A stretch of DNA of 64,000 nucleotides from NCBI GenBank assembly GCA_028095005.1, contig CM051462.1:117356752-117420751 (forward strand), written 5' to 3'. Under the pieces are notes generated by a model. It was not told where the DNA came from. It worked only from the letters and a program-made list of their open reading frames with translations, and ran no database searches. Both the position numbers and the translations under genes were made by a program. Positions 34,262 through 45,164 of the stretch are shown one piece after another. The number at the start of each line of letters is the position of its first letter. The stretch's first letter is position 1. This stretch comes from Rhynchospora pubera. Taxonomy: Eukaryota; Streptophyta; Magnoliopsida; Poales; Cyperaceae.

Positions 34262-35619
34262 AATACTGCAGCTAATTAATGTTTGGAAAATATAATTAAA
34301 AACCAGATTTTTCAAACTTATAACCTTTCATATTTAAAAAGGAAACAATAAAAATTGGTGCATGATATTTGGTTTTTCGAGTATTAAAAATATAAATTCT
34401 CATGTGTTAGTTTAGGGGAGATGGAGATCTGATTCCAGACCAGACACCAGAAATTTCAGTGCAGAGCATAGAAGAACTGAAGAGGAAAGAGACCAAAAGT
34501 TAATAATAATGGCGTAATAATGAAAGGGGAAGGTATCTCGTGGGTCACAGCCTCACAGGATTTGATTCTGCACCCACACTCGGAGAGGCCAGAGCATTAA
34601 ATGCTCTCTAGTACTTCACTCACGAATGCTAACAGAAAGGATCCTCTCAATCCCTACTCACGTGCCGTACGGGATGCATTGTAACCACATCAATTCTCCA
34701 TATATTAATGCCCCAATCTCTGTGAACTTATGTTTCAAGTTTCAACTTTCAAGTAATGCACCAATCAATTTACGCGTGTCAAATAGTGTGCACATATATA
34801 CTACACTGGTATGATATATATGCACATTAATTAAGTGAGTCCTTTTCTGATTCCTTTTCTATATTATAGCTTTTGTCTACACTGCCAATTAAGTAAAACA
34901 TGCCCTATTTTGAGGCTTAGTATAACAATTAACAATTTAGTTGTGGGGTCTAGAACAACAATTTAAGCACAATCCAATTTATAAAAATATGCCTATGAAT
35001 ATCTTTTAATTGGCATCAAGTAATTGATTTTCTTCAGACAAAACTTCATTAGTCATAAGTTGTAACTTTTAACCTTTTAGCCTAAATCATGATCACAATA
35101 ACTTACAGAGTGATCCAAATCCAAAGATTGAATATATCTACCAATTAGATATTCGTGTGTAATATTTTATGCAAATATTTCGGAATTAGTAGCCTCCTGC
35201 TTTGACTTGACTCCTCATTGGGTCTTTTTCTTTGGGCCCACATGTCCCCATGTAGCCATGTCGCGGTCATATGGCCCACCTAGCTACGAGCAAAGCTGAC
35301 TATGATCCTTCTTTTCTACTGTTAGCTGGTACACCTATGCCGTGTTACTACGTTCTATATAACAGGTCGCTTGCAAGTTGCAACCAGAGCTCCTCTCCTT
35401 CATGTCTAGAGAATTATAGCTGCATGAATGGTTCAAATTTCTGGAGCAGTCAAAGTGTCACTTTCTAGCTTAACCGACAGTAGATTTAAAAAAACAGAGG
35501 AAAATTTTGAAGGAAAAAGAGAAACAGCCTTTTGTAAATATTTGAATTTTGAAAGCCTTATTTTATTGTTATTTGAGAAAATCTTTTGTAATTTGATAAC
35601 TGTTGGTAGCTAAAAATTG
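34262..35619. other. no feature recognised
   Basis: AT-rich. A purine-rich stretch at 34430-34500 and short frames (65 codons at most) do not resemble any family. Confidence 0.4.
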
Positions 35620-35622
35620 TAA

Positions 35623-35790
35623 GGGGCCGTTTGGATCCTCATGGGATTTTGGGAAATTTCATATTCCTACCATAAATTTATTATAAACAATCCAAACTCT
35701 TCACAAAATTACACACTTCCCAATAAGTTTATTCCTAGGAATTGCAACTTCTCCAAATTCCTCAAATTCCTAAGCGATCCAAACGGCCCC
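35623..35790. mobile_element. Tourist-type MITE (PIF/Harbinger)
   Basis: The 168-bp element starts GGGGCCGTTTGGATC and ends in the inverse (GATCCAAACGGCCCC). It is flanked by TAA on both sides (35620-35622 and 35791-35793), the 3-bp duplication usual for Tourist elements. It has no coding capacity. Confidence 0.9.
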
Positions 35791-35793
35791 TAA

Positions 35794-37923
35794 GTGATTA
35801 AAATAATTTCATAAAATTGCATAAACTTTGCGATGGTGAAATGTAAATTTATCTAGAGTTAATACAATTTAGGTACAAGCATTCATGAAATTAATACATT
35901 ATTTATTGAATTGCAGCCTATTTATATGATTTAGCTTATGTCTCCCCCGCATAGGTGATTTACTGTACTGATAAAATTACAAGACAGACTGTCAGTGTGG
36001 GTGAAAAAAGTCAACAATCTGACCAAATAAAACAATTTTGGAGATGAAAAGCTACTGATCGTAAAGAAAACAAAAATACCAACCTTTTTACAAAGGCAAA
36101 AAAAAAAAGAAAAAAAAGAATCATAATTACCATAACAAGGACCAACCGTAACTGACGAATTGATTGCAGGGTGATATGGCCCGTGACTGGCCGTGATTTC
36201 TCTCTCTATCCCTCTCTCCATCAGTTGCACATACCCTCAGAGATTTAATTACTACTACATATTAGGAGTTATGACAAGGGTGGCCGCCATGTCAAGACAA
36301 TCCAATAGCCACCTAACATGCCTCCGGAGGAGCCCAATACAATTCCCTTTTGTCTGGCTATGTCTCCAGTGGCTCAGAGAACCAGACCTAAAAACAAATC
36401 AATTTTTTTCAAAGAGCTCATGACGTCATTAGTTTGACATATATATTATTTTGGTGGAAGGCATTGTGTTCACCTCTACTGAACACATTTCATTTTATTA
36501 TTTTTTTTTCATCAAGCTTCAACTTGTCTAAATTTTAAGTTGCACTATGTTCAAAGGATTAACTTTCTTAAGTATGATCGGTGATAGGCTTAGACTCCAG
36601 ACAACTACATGGTATTCCTTTTGTCCTCCTAAACCTCTTCTTTTTTTTTTTCTCTTGTCGATCTAGTCTACGTATTAATTCTTTAGCAGCTCCACATCAG
36701 TAGTCATATTTTTTTCGCACGTTTAGGTTAATGCGCTTCTAGATGGTTTAAAAAACAATTAATTAAGGGTAATAATCAAATAGAAATGATAGAATTTGTA
36801 AAAGATCTTAATCTAAAAAAAATAAAAATACCCTCTTACCAGAAATTAAACTACTATATATATACGCATTGTATTTCAAATTTGTAGTAAAATATCATTA
36901 TTTATACGAGGTGATGTTTGAATGGTCCTATGTGTCAAAAAATAATATTGCTATACGACTAGACCAAATCAATTTTTAAGAAATTGTATAATAAATTTTA
37001 TACTTGTAACTATTCTATAATATAGCTTGCATGAAAAAGTGCTTCACATTATTCTTATCTGAGAAATTAATTAAATTTTTCTTTCATCCTTAATTCTTAT
37101 ATTTACTCAAATAAAATAAAAAAGAAAACATTGTTAGTACTTATTTAAATAACAATATGAATCGGGTTAAGTGAATAGCATGCATGCCTCATTATCATTT
37201 TACTATGTGAACATATACTAGAGTTAGATTGACACATCTGAGTTCTTTACTAGCAAGCCAAAACACAAATAATAGTTTTTGTGACTGTATTAGTCAATGC
37301 ATGAAACGAGAGATAACAGTTTTGTACTAACCGGAGATGCATTGAAAACAATTCCATCTTCATTGCAGCTTCACTTTTTTCTCATCCTTTCTCATGACCT
37401 GATCCTTTCACACAAATCAACAGTTCAAAATTCCACTGTATATCTATTCTTTCTTCTTTTTTTTTTAAGGCCCACACTGTATATCTATTCCACCTCTCAT
37501 GATCCATCATCTCACGGAACAATATTAAATATATACTAGTGCTCTATCCTGTGATCAATTTATTTGCAATCCTTGTCTCCTCCCTACCTGAGCATCTCCT
37601 ATTATTCTTCTCTTATCTAATATATTATACCCCCGAATTCTTTCCCTACCTCCCCCTTCTCGGAAATCAATAGCTACCAAAACAGCTACAGTATCTAGCA
37701 GATCAACTGAGACATTCTTGTACTTGCAAAGAATTCTTCGTTTTCTTTCTCAGCTGATCGATCCAAAACCCTTCTCTTCTACAGGAAGATCAAGTGAAAA
37801 CAAAAGCCAAAGAAATCCAACTTGTGCACACCCCTCTATATATCCTGTGTACAAGCGCCAAATCCACACATCCACAGTTGCCCTTGTACTGACTAGTCTC
37901 TCGTCTTCCCTTTCTCTCTCCAC
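35794..37923 (+). promoter_or_regulatory. upstream region of SCL32
   Basis: No gene is seen in this 2.1-kb interval. The last 350 bp become pyrimidine-rich, as expected of a plant leader. Two candidate TATA boxes are TAATATATTATA (about 37619) and CTATATATCC (about 37834). The latter would give a leader of only some 60 bases. A direct repeat CACTGTATATCTATTC lies at about 37434 and 37475. A long A/G-T run sits at 36100-36120. Confidence 0.35.
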
Positions 37924-39321
37924 ATGATGCAATTCAGCAGCCAGGCTGCACCACCTCAACATACTCTCCTTAAACCTAACCCTAATAATATCAATGGCCT
38001 ATTTCTAGATCTATCATCTCCGAATAATTTATTCCATAATCGGCCAACCCGTCCTTGGCCAGGTGGTTTTCCGACCTCGTCAAAAGCCCTAGGAAGTTTT
38101 AACACAGCTGGTTGTATGGAGCAGCTACTTGCACACTGCGCCAGTGCGGTTGAGGCGAATGATGCAACCCTTGCTCAGCAATTGCTCTGGGTGCTTAACA
38201 ACATTGCACCACCAGAGGGGGACTCCAATCAACGCCTCACCTCTGCGTTTCTTCGTGCTCTAATTTCGCGGGCATCAAAATCAGGTTCTTGCAAGATATT
38301 TGCTAGTGCTGCTGGGGCTTTAGCTGCTACTGCTTCAACACTTTCTGATGCTTTGCATAGATTCTCAGCTGTAGAACTGGCGAGTTTTGTGGATCTGACA
38401 CCATGGCATCGCTTTGGCTATTCCGCAGCCAACGCTGCTATACTTGAGGCTGTAGAGGGTTTCTCTACAATTCATGTGGTTGATCTAAGCACGACGCATT
38501 GCATGCAGATGCCCACACTTATCGATGCACTCTCTAACAGGCCGGAGGGACCACCTATTCTAAGGCTGACAGCTGTTAGCCTAACTGATGGAATGCAGCC
38601 ACCTCCACTACTTGACATGTCATATGAAGAATTGGGTGCTAGACTGGTCAATTTTGCTCGGTCAAGAAATGTTCCCATGGAATTTAGGGTTATCCATTCG
38701 AGCCCTTCTGATGGATTTAGTGATGTTTTGGATCAACTAAGGGTCCAGCAATTAGTATCAGATGGTGAAGCTTTGGTAGTAAACTGTCAAATGATGCTGC
38801 ACTGTATACCTGAGGAAACTGCAGGTACTTTCTCCTCTAGTGTAGGGTTAACCTCTTGCATATCTCTTCGGTCAATGTTTCTCAAAGCATTGAGAAGCCT
38901 TGAACCAACTTTAGTTACTATCATAGATGAAGATGCAGATTTTACCACGCCTGATGTTGTGGCAAGATTAAGATCAGCATTCAACTACTTGTGGATACCG
39001 TATGATACAGTTGATACTTTTCTACCAAGAGGGAGTGAACAAAGAAAGTGGTATGAGGCTGGGATAAGTTGGAAGATCGAGAACGTCATTGCTCAAGAAG
39101 GGTTGCAAAGAGTCGAAAGGCTTGAATCAAAGGGAAGGTGGGCTCAAAGAATGAGAAATGCCGGATTTCGTGCATTAGGTTTTGGTGAAGAGGCTGTGGC
39201 AGAGGTTAAAGGGATGCTCGATGAACACTCGGCTGGATGGGGGTTGAAAAGGGACGAGGATGATTTAGTTTTGACATGGAAAGGACATAATGTAGTGTTT
39301 GCTACTGCTTGGGTGCCATGA
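37924..39321 (+). CDS. SCL32: GRAS-family transcription regulator, SCARECROW-LIKE 32 type
   Basis: A single-exon 465-residue protein. GRAS proteins are plant nuclear transcription regulators without a classic DNA-binding domain. A short variable N-terminus (1-60, starting MMQFSSQ) is followed by leucine-heptad region I (from GCMEQLLAHCASAVEAND, residues 63-80), the VHIID motif as IHVVD (183-187), the second leucine-heptad region, a PFYRE-like segment and the C-terminal SAW region ending FATAWVP. Length and the short N-terminus fit the SCL32 branch rather than DELLA or HAM types. No DELLA motif is present. Its frame is intact with typical family content throughout, so it is probably functional. 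The first of two adjacent ATGs (MM) was taken as start, as in relatives. Confidence is high for GRAS and moderate for the exact orthologue. Confidence 0.92.
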   Translation: MMQFSSQAAPPQHTLLKPNPNNINGLFLDLSSPNNLFHNRPTRPWPGGFPTSSKALGSFNTAGCMEQLLAHCASAVEANDATLAQQLLWVLNNIAPPEGDSNQRLTSAFLRALISRASKSGSCKIFASAAGALAATASTLSDALHRFSAVELASFVDLTPWHRFGYSAANAAILEAVEGFSTIHVVDLSTTHCMQMPTLIDALSNRPEGPPILRLTAVSLTDGMQPPPLLDMSYEELGARLVNFARSRNVPMEFRVIHSSPSDGFSDVLDQLRVQQLVSDGEALVVNCQMMLHCIPEETAGTFSSSVGLTSCISLRSMFLKALRSLEPTLVTIIDEDADFTTPDVVARLRSAFNYLWIPYDTVDTFLPRGSEQRKWYEAGISWKIENVIAQEGLQRVERLESKGRWAQRMRNAGFRALGFGEEAVAEVKGMLDEHSAGWGLKRDEDDLVLTWKGHNVVFATAWVP

Positions 39322-39620
39322 TCATCATAATAATACCTTAAAAGGATTTAACAGCATGATGTGTGTAAGTGTTTTCCCTTCTATCCATTAATTGATTGCC
39401 TAGAGTTTTTGTTTCTCTAATTTTGGTTTACTACAAATTAAGTTGTATCAAATCTTGCTTCCAATGTTCTTTGTGTATGTGTTACTTCCTCTCTCCTGGT
39501 TCATTTGTGTTTAGGTTGCTGAACGTACAGTATGATCCTTTTGCTACCCTTTTGATATGCAACACTTAAGATAGAACTATCAATATATACACATTTTTAG
39601 TGACGGCTTTGGTCCTAATT

Positions 39621-39690
39621 AAGAACTGGTAATTTAGCTCATATTTTTCTATCTATTGTAATAAGCATGTGAGCTAAATTACCAGTTCTT
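39621..39690. repeat. perfect 21-bp inverted repeat downstream of SCL32
   Basis: AAGAACTGGTAATTTAGCTC (plus one A) at 39621-39641 pairs perfectly with 39670-39690, leaving a 28-nt loop. It lies 300 bp after the SCL32 stop codon, possibly in or just past its 3' UTR. TTTTTAGTGACGGC just upstream recalls ends of some DNA transposons, so it may be a foldback remnant. Confidence 0.7.
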
Positions 39691-39699
39691 TTGTCCAGA

Positions 39700-41251
39700 T
39701 CGCATGTAAATGTTTCATATTAATTAATGTTTCATATTAAGTTGTTTTAAAATTAATTATGTTAAACTTATAATGACAAGCATGTTTGAAGCTTTTAGAT
39801 AACATGTCTTATAGCGTTTTCTGGTATAAAAATAAGTGCATAAATAAAAGCGTCTACGTACGTTCTAGCAATATTACTTGTAAATTAATGAGTCGAGATC
39901 GCATGTAAATGTTGTTGATTAGTTCTTTCCGAAGGAATATGTAAGATTTAATTGTAATTGTAGTTTATTACCGTCATACATCATCATATTTTATGTAAAT
40001 TAAGTCTGTCATGCATCATATATACTTCTCGGTTATTATACCTGCATGGTACTAATATTGCACGTTGTAACTAAAGGAAGCACTCATCTCAATAACAGTT
40101 TATTAATTTGAATTAATATATATCTAAATTCATCTGGTCATTTATTCATTTCCTGTTCCCTTCAATTTACTTGGTTTTTGCTTAATTTAACAAGAGTTTA
40201 ATAACTTGATAATAATTAATATGAATCTGTTATGTGATAACACCTCCATATGAAATCTTTTTCCTATAATTTTGTCAAAAAGAAAAAAAAAATCTCTTTA
40301 TGGAATTCTATGAGTAACAGCGCAACTCAGCTTTTGCAAAAGCAACATGGCATATACATGTCTGATATTTTGTATAATCACTTTATAACTGATATTCTCA
40401 TGTGAAGTATGCACATATATATTTATCGTATATATGAATATACTGATGTTATTACTCGGTTACACCTTATTTTATATGACAATTGTTTCTTCCGCATAAA
40501 AAAGATTCTGCATTTTTCCTTTATAAAACTGAGTAGGTAAAAATTTATGACAAAATAATTCAATTACAACAAAACCAAAATTTAACTTGTCATTAGTAAA
40601 TAAATAAGCTATCTTGTTTCTGCTCTTCTGCATGCCCGCCCTCCTTTCTTTTTTGAAGGATTTAGCTGAGCAAGTGAAATAAAGAATATGTATACTAAAA
40701 CTGTTAATTAAACACGACAGGAAAAAAGAGCTTGCCATGGCCCTCGTCGTAGACAAATAGAATATCTACTTCTAACCAATTTAAGGTGGACGCTGTTCTT
40801 CCTTCTACGGCAGAATTACATCTGGCATAGAAAGCAACATGTTTCTAAGATTGTCCGCATAACCTCACACAAAGATAAGATCATACAAATGGAAGCTAAA
40901 CATTCTCAATTTTCTTGACGGAAGGCCTGATGGGTTTGCTACTTTGCTTAAATCAGAATATTAAATGCAAAGGGGCTCTCTGGACAGCCGTATATTTTGT
41001 ACGGCAATCTAAAATTTTCCTTTCATTTAATATTTTGAGTATACAATTCCTTTTGAGGTGTGTTGTGCCTCTCTTGTATATACAGTAAACAAAGAACCGT
41101 TGGTACTGGTAACAAAACAAGGCCAATATCTGTTATGGGCTTTTCTTTACTCGAGTTGGGCTTTAGTTATAATTTCTGATGAAAAGAAAGCTTTCGTATA
41201 TAGTATATTATTTGAAGCCCAATGTATTCAATACCTGGAGTCCTGGACAAT
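39700..41251. other. no feature recognised
   Basis: AT-rich intergenic DNA. Open frames at 40472-40756 (-) and 41058-41255 (+) have no family resemblance. Confidence 0.4.
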
Positions 41252-41260
41252 CTAATCTAA

Positions 41261-41466
41261 CCGAAATTTTAAAAAATAATATTAAAATAATATAATCCAA
41301 TAAAATTAATATCAATTTAATCAGTTTAATAAAGATAGTATCGTAAGATCGGAATCCTGGATTCCGAACGTTAGATCGGATTCCTGGATTCCGATCTAAC
41401 GTTAGATCGGATTCTCGGATTCCGATCTAACGTTAGATCGGAATCCAGGATTCCGATCTAACCTTT
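41261..41466 (+). repeat. left TIR of MULE-2 with palindromic subrepeats
   Basis: The outer 80 bp are AT-rich. The inner part (41341-41466) is a tandem run of the near-palindrome GATCGGAATCC-N-GGATTCCGATC joined by TAACGTTA, about four copies with small variants. The inverse is at 45938-46137. Confidence 0.92.
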
Positions 41467-41479
41467 ATATATATATAAG
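41466..41479 (+). promoter_or_regulatory. TATA box at the inner edge of the left TIR
   Basis: TATATATATATAAGG lies directly after the last palindrome. It is followed by a short leader ending GATTCACA/GTAAG (donor at about 41542) and an AT-rich intron to the TTGCAG acceptor at 42360. The TIR thus probably supplies the promoter of the plant-mobile-domain gene. Confidence 0.5.
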
Positions 41480-42370
41480 GGGTTTCCGATCTATTTTTTC
41501 GCTGCCTTTCGCTCTCGGACGCTTCCACGCTCCCTGATTCACAGTAAGTTTTTTTTTTTATTAATTTAATTAATTATTTATTTATTTTATTAGTTTTTAA
41601 TTTAGTCAATTAAATAAAAAAAATAGGAAAATATTGGAAAAATATTCAAAAAATCTGAAAAAATCAGAAAAAAATCAGAAAAAATTTATATGTAATTTAT
41701 TAATTATATTGGATATATTTTTGTCTTTTTATTTGTTTATTCACTACTTAATTAATTAGAAAAATAGATAATAAATTGTAAAATTATTTGAAAAATACGG
41801 AAAAATAAGAAAAATTCATATGAAAATTTATGTGTAATTAATTTTTTTTTTTTTTGCTTTTAATAATTAAGATTTTGATAATTAAATATGGGGAAAATTA
41901 GAAAATTGATAATAATTGATGGTATTAATTAAAAATGTAGGTAAAAAATTGTTTAGAAGAGAGTCAATTCCTTTCTACTCCAGGTTAGCTTTTTTATATG
42001 TTTATTTTATTATTGTTTGAATAGAATTGTTTGTGAATTGCTTGTAGATTGATTGATGGATTGTAAAATTGTGAAATGCAATGATTGTAAAATTGTGAAA
42101 TGCAATAATTGAATTATTGATTCATTGATACTTGTGAAATGGTTTGTGAAATGCAATGATTGTAAAATTTGAATGATTTATTCAAATTGGGTTGGGTTGG
42201 GTTCAAATTGGAATGAAATTGGGTTGGGTTGGGTTGGGTTCAAATTGGGTTGAAATTGGTTTGTAATTGGGGTATGATTTTTTGGAAAACTCTCCCGGTA
42301 CAGGGGAGATGCTGCCGAAATTTTTATAGATTTTATACTTTATTAAATTTTAATTGCAGTAACAGTCGAA

Positions 42371-43285
42371 ATGCCACCGCGAAGAAGAATACCAGAGGAT
42401 CCACGTCGATCCACGAGGCGTCGAGGAGATCCTGGCGCATCTACATCAGGAGGAGATCCTGGCGCATCTTCATCTGCCCCCCTGCATCAGGAGGAGATCC
42501 TGGCGCATCTTCATCTGCCCCCCCTGCTGCCCCCCCCCCCCCCCCCCCCCCCCCCGTTCCTCCTCCTGCTGATCAGCTTCTGCATCTCAGTCAGTCTGAG
42601 CTTCGAGGCGTACGAGTAAGTTTTTTTTTATTTATATAGTTAATTCTTTTTTATATATATATATTTTAATAGTATATATAGGAAATAATTTATTTTTTAA
42701 ATTATTTAGGGTATAGGGTTTAGGGTTTAAGGAAATAATAAAATTTTTTAATTTATGTAATTAATTTTTGTATATAGTGAATAGTATATATAGTTAATAA
42801 TATGTTTTTTAACTTATTTAGGCGTGGACGCCCGAAATGCATAAGGCAAAAATGATACGAACCGAGGAGGTGGACCAGCGTCTTGTGACATTGGGCCTTA
42901 TTCATTTCGTTGAGTTAGGTCACATGCTATTGGATCGTTCCATGATACAGGGTCTAGCCATGTTCTGGAGGCCCGAGACCCACACGTTCCACTTTCCCCG
43001 CGTAGGCGAGATGACCGTTACTCTTGAGGTATTATTTTTTCCAAGTTCTGTTGGTAGCTATTTATTTATTTATTGTTTTTTTTTGGTTGTTTAATAAAAA
43101 ATGTAAATAAAATTTGCAGGATGTCGCCTTCATTTTTGGCTTGCCTACGACTGGACGACCGGTGACCGGTCGTACTGATTACGACGATGTGCAGAAGCTA
43201 GCCGACTTTGCATTGCCACGGGACACTCCTATGGAGGATGTTCTAGATTGCTTTAGAGAGAGGGCGACTGATCGACGACTGAATT
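42371..43285 (+). pseudogene. plant mobile domain (PMD) protein gene, broken
   Basis: Exon 1 is 42371-42615 (start MPPRRRIPEDPRRS, Pro-rich, donor CGA/GTAAGT). Exon 2 is 42822-43028, and exon 3 opens at 43120. Exons 2-3 encode WTPEMHKAKM, RPETHTFHFPRVGEMTVTLE and DVAFIFGLPTTGRPVTG, which match the aminotransferase-like plant mobile domain found in MAIN/MAIL proteins and in transposons. Exon 1 is out of frame with exon 2. A 41-bp duplication (from 42447 and 42488) and a run of 26 C (42530-42555) account for the shift. PMD homology stops at about 43285, where a duplicated unrelated segment begins. The rest of the domain is missing, so it is a truncated pseudogene. Confidence 0.82.
42530..42555 (+). 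repeat. poly-C tract (26 C)
   Basis: A homopolymer inside PMD exon 1, coding for polyproline. Its length is probably unstable and affects the reading frame. Confidence 0.95.
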
Positions 43286-43607
43286 ACGCTCTGAAAAATT
43301 CTAACAAAAATACTGAGCTGTTAATTGGCGGACGAATTTTCGTAAACTTAAATTTCAAAATTTTTAGGCCTACCATTTGTTCAAAACAAAAATGACAAAG
43401 GACCAAGATAGTCACACTTTGAACTGAAAAAACAGCTCTACATTCGAAAAGTTTGGCGCTACAAAAATATGAAATACGCTCTGAAAAATTCTAACAAAAA
43501 TACTGAGCTGTTAATTGGCGGACGAATTTTCGTAAACTTAAATTTCAAAATTTTTAGGCGTACCATTTGTTCAAAACAAAAATGACAAAGGACCAAGATA
43601 GTCACAC
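43281..43607. repeat. 137-bp direct duplication with 190-bp offset
   Basis: 43281-43417 and 43471-43607 are almost identical (GAATTACGCT versus GAAATACGCT at the start, one further change). The first copy is fused directly to the end of the PMD coding sequence. The 53-bp spacer is unique. Confidence 0.9.
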
Positions 43608-43889
43608 AATCAAATCGATACTTTTTCTTTTTTTTTAATGTTTTCAATTTAAGTAAATTAATAATTATATTTTAATTAAAATTGTAAAATTAAATTAATA
43701 ATTTATATTATTTTGTAAATTAAATTAAAGTAGTTAAAAAAATAATAGCTCAATCAAATTATATTAACTAAATGAAATTAAATTAAATTAAGTCAAATTA
43801 TTAAATAATGTTTAATGTCATTAAATTATATTAACTAAATGAAATTAAATTAAATTAAATTAATTTTTAATGTCATTAAATTCATGCAA

Positions 43890-44140
43890 CTGATAAAGTC
43901 TGGAAAAGAACTGCAAAAGGACAGGCGTGCTCTGATAAAAGCTCAAAAGTATACTGATGCCTACCTAAGCACTGCAAAAGGACAGGCGTGCTCTGATAAA
44001 AGCTCAAAAGTATACTGATGCCTACCTAAGCAAAGCAAAAAGGACAAACGTATTCTGATAAAGTCTGAAAAGTATACTGATGCCTACCTAAGCTATGCAA
44101 AATGACAAACGTATTCTGATAAAGTCTGAAAAGATATGAC
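43890..44140. repeat. 61-bp tandem repeat upstream of the two-finger ORF
   Basis: CTGATAAA(A/G) starts at 43890, 43932, 43993, 44055 and 44116. Full units run CTGATAAAAGCTCAAAAGTA ... CCTACCTAAGC ... GGACAGGCGTGCT. The array ends about 45 bp before a TATA box, so it occupies the promoter-proximal position of the next gene. Confidence 0.88.
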
Positions 44141-44184
44141 ATTATATTTATTAATTTTAAATAATTGCAACTCTAAAACTGATC

Positions 44185-44192
44185 TATAAAAT
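44185..44192 (+). promoter_or_regulatory. TATA box of the two-finger ORF
   Basis: TATAAAAT lies 71 bp before the ATG at 44256. A pyrimidine-rich leader (CACCCACTCAATCCTTC) lies between. Spacing fits a start site near 44217. Confidence 0.55.
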
Positions 44193-44255
44193 TATTCTTC
44201 CTCAGCAAAAATATATCACACCCACTCAATCCTTCTTCCTTCAACATTCACTACC

Positions 44256-45164
44256 ATGGAGAAAGGAAATACCTCCGACAGTGAAGTGCGGGAATGGCCA
44301 TCTACTCGACATGAGTACTTGCCAAATTACAAACATTCCCCTGCCAATCCAAATGAGATCGAAAAAGGAGATTATCATGCGATATGTAATAAATGTTACC
44401 GCAAATTCGACTACAATATCCATTCGCAATATGGTGGCGAGTGGCCATTATACACCCATTATCAGTGGCACATTCATGGTGGCCCAGAAAGAGACCGCAG
44501 GGAGAGATTGCGACATTACCTTACTAAACCTGAGTCGAGCAACTCTGAACTCTATAAAAAGTACTACACAGAACCTGAACCGATGCCGGAACTCAAACCG
44601 TGGAAACCAGATCCTACACCCATGATTGTTTACGAAAGCATATACGATTTTCGTGGAGACCACACAGTGAGTTGTACAAAGTGTGGTCAGGTTTTCAATT
44701 TCAAAGATACCATTTTGCGTGACCACTACGATGAACACAAGAAACAAGAAGAGAGGGATGAAATTGTAAAGAGATTCAGAGTGAAAGAACAATGGTTCGA
44801 AAGGAGAAGAATGGAAGAAAAGGCCGCCGAAGAGAGCCGGAGGTTGCAACAAGAAAAAATTGGAAAAAAAATTAAGGAGAGCCTAATCAAGATCAAGAAG
44901 AGAGATGAACAACGCAAAATTGCAGTAGCTAGAATGGCTGAGATTGAGCAACAAGAAGCCGAGGCAGCTTTCTGGAACGAAGCCGCTCAATTCGCAGACA
45001 ACCCGGCTGCGAATAATCAACAAGAAAATGATGAGGCTTTTTGGAACGAAGCAGCTCAACTCGCCGACAACCATGGTGCCAGTAATCAACAAGAAATGAA
45101 TGTGGAAGAAGATCAACCCTGGTGGGAGGAAATTCTGCAACATGTAGATGATCAAGATCTCTAA
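44256..45164 (+). CDS. MULE-2 cargo protein with two C2H2-like fingers, unknown function
   Basis: An intact, intronless 302-residue ORF that I do not recognise. Finger 1 has C44, C47, H68, H72 (C-x2-C-x20-H-x3-H). Finger 2 has C140, C143, H157, H161 (C-x2-C-x13-H-x3-H). A highly charged, probably coiled-coil stretch spans about 160-236. The C-terminus has a repeated FWNEAAQ(F/L)ADN motif (239 and 262) and a third, weaker copy, PWWEEILQHVDD (288). Two Trp-rich acidic repeats after a coiled coil could be interaction motifs. It has its own TATA box and leader, sits inside MULE-2, and is the only undamaged gene of the element. It could be an acquired host gene or an accessory transposition protein. 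Which one is not decidable here. Confidence 0.7.
   Translation: MEKGNTSDSEVREWPSTRHEYLPNYKHSPANPNEIEKGDYHAICNKCYRKFDYNIHSQYGGEWPLYTHYQWHIHGGPERDRRERLRHYLTKPESSNSELYKKYYTEPEPMPELKPWKPDPTPMIVYESIYDFRGDHTVSCTKCGQVFNFKDTILRDHYDEHKKQEERDEIVKRFRVKEQWFERRRMEEKAAEESRRLQQEKIGKKIKESLIKIKKRDEQRKIAVARMAEIEQQEAEAAFWNEAAQFADNPAANNQQENDEAFWNEAAQLADNHGASNQQEMNVEEDQPWWEEILQHVDDQDL

Noticed and set aside
39621..39690. microRNA gene
   Set aside because: A perfect 21-bp stem with no flanking paired region does not meet plant precursor structure. Without small-RNA data the claim is unsupported.
44448..44852. 134-codon minus-strand frame
   Set aside because: Antisense to the intact two-finger ORF; hydrophobic composition mirrors its charged coiled coil.
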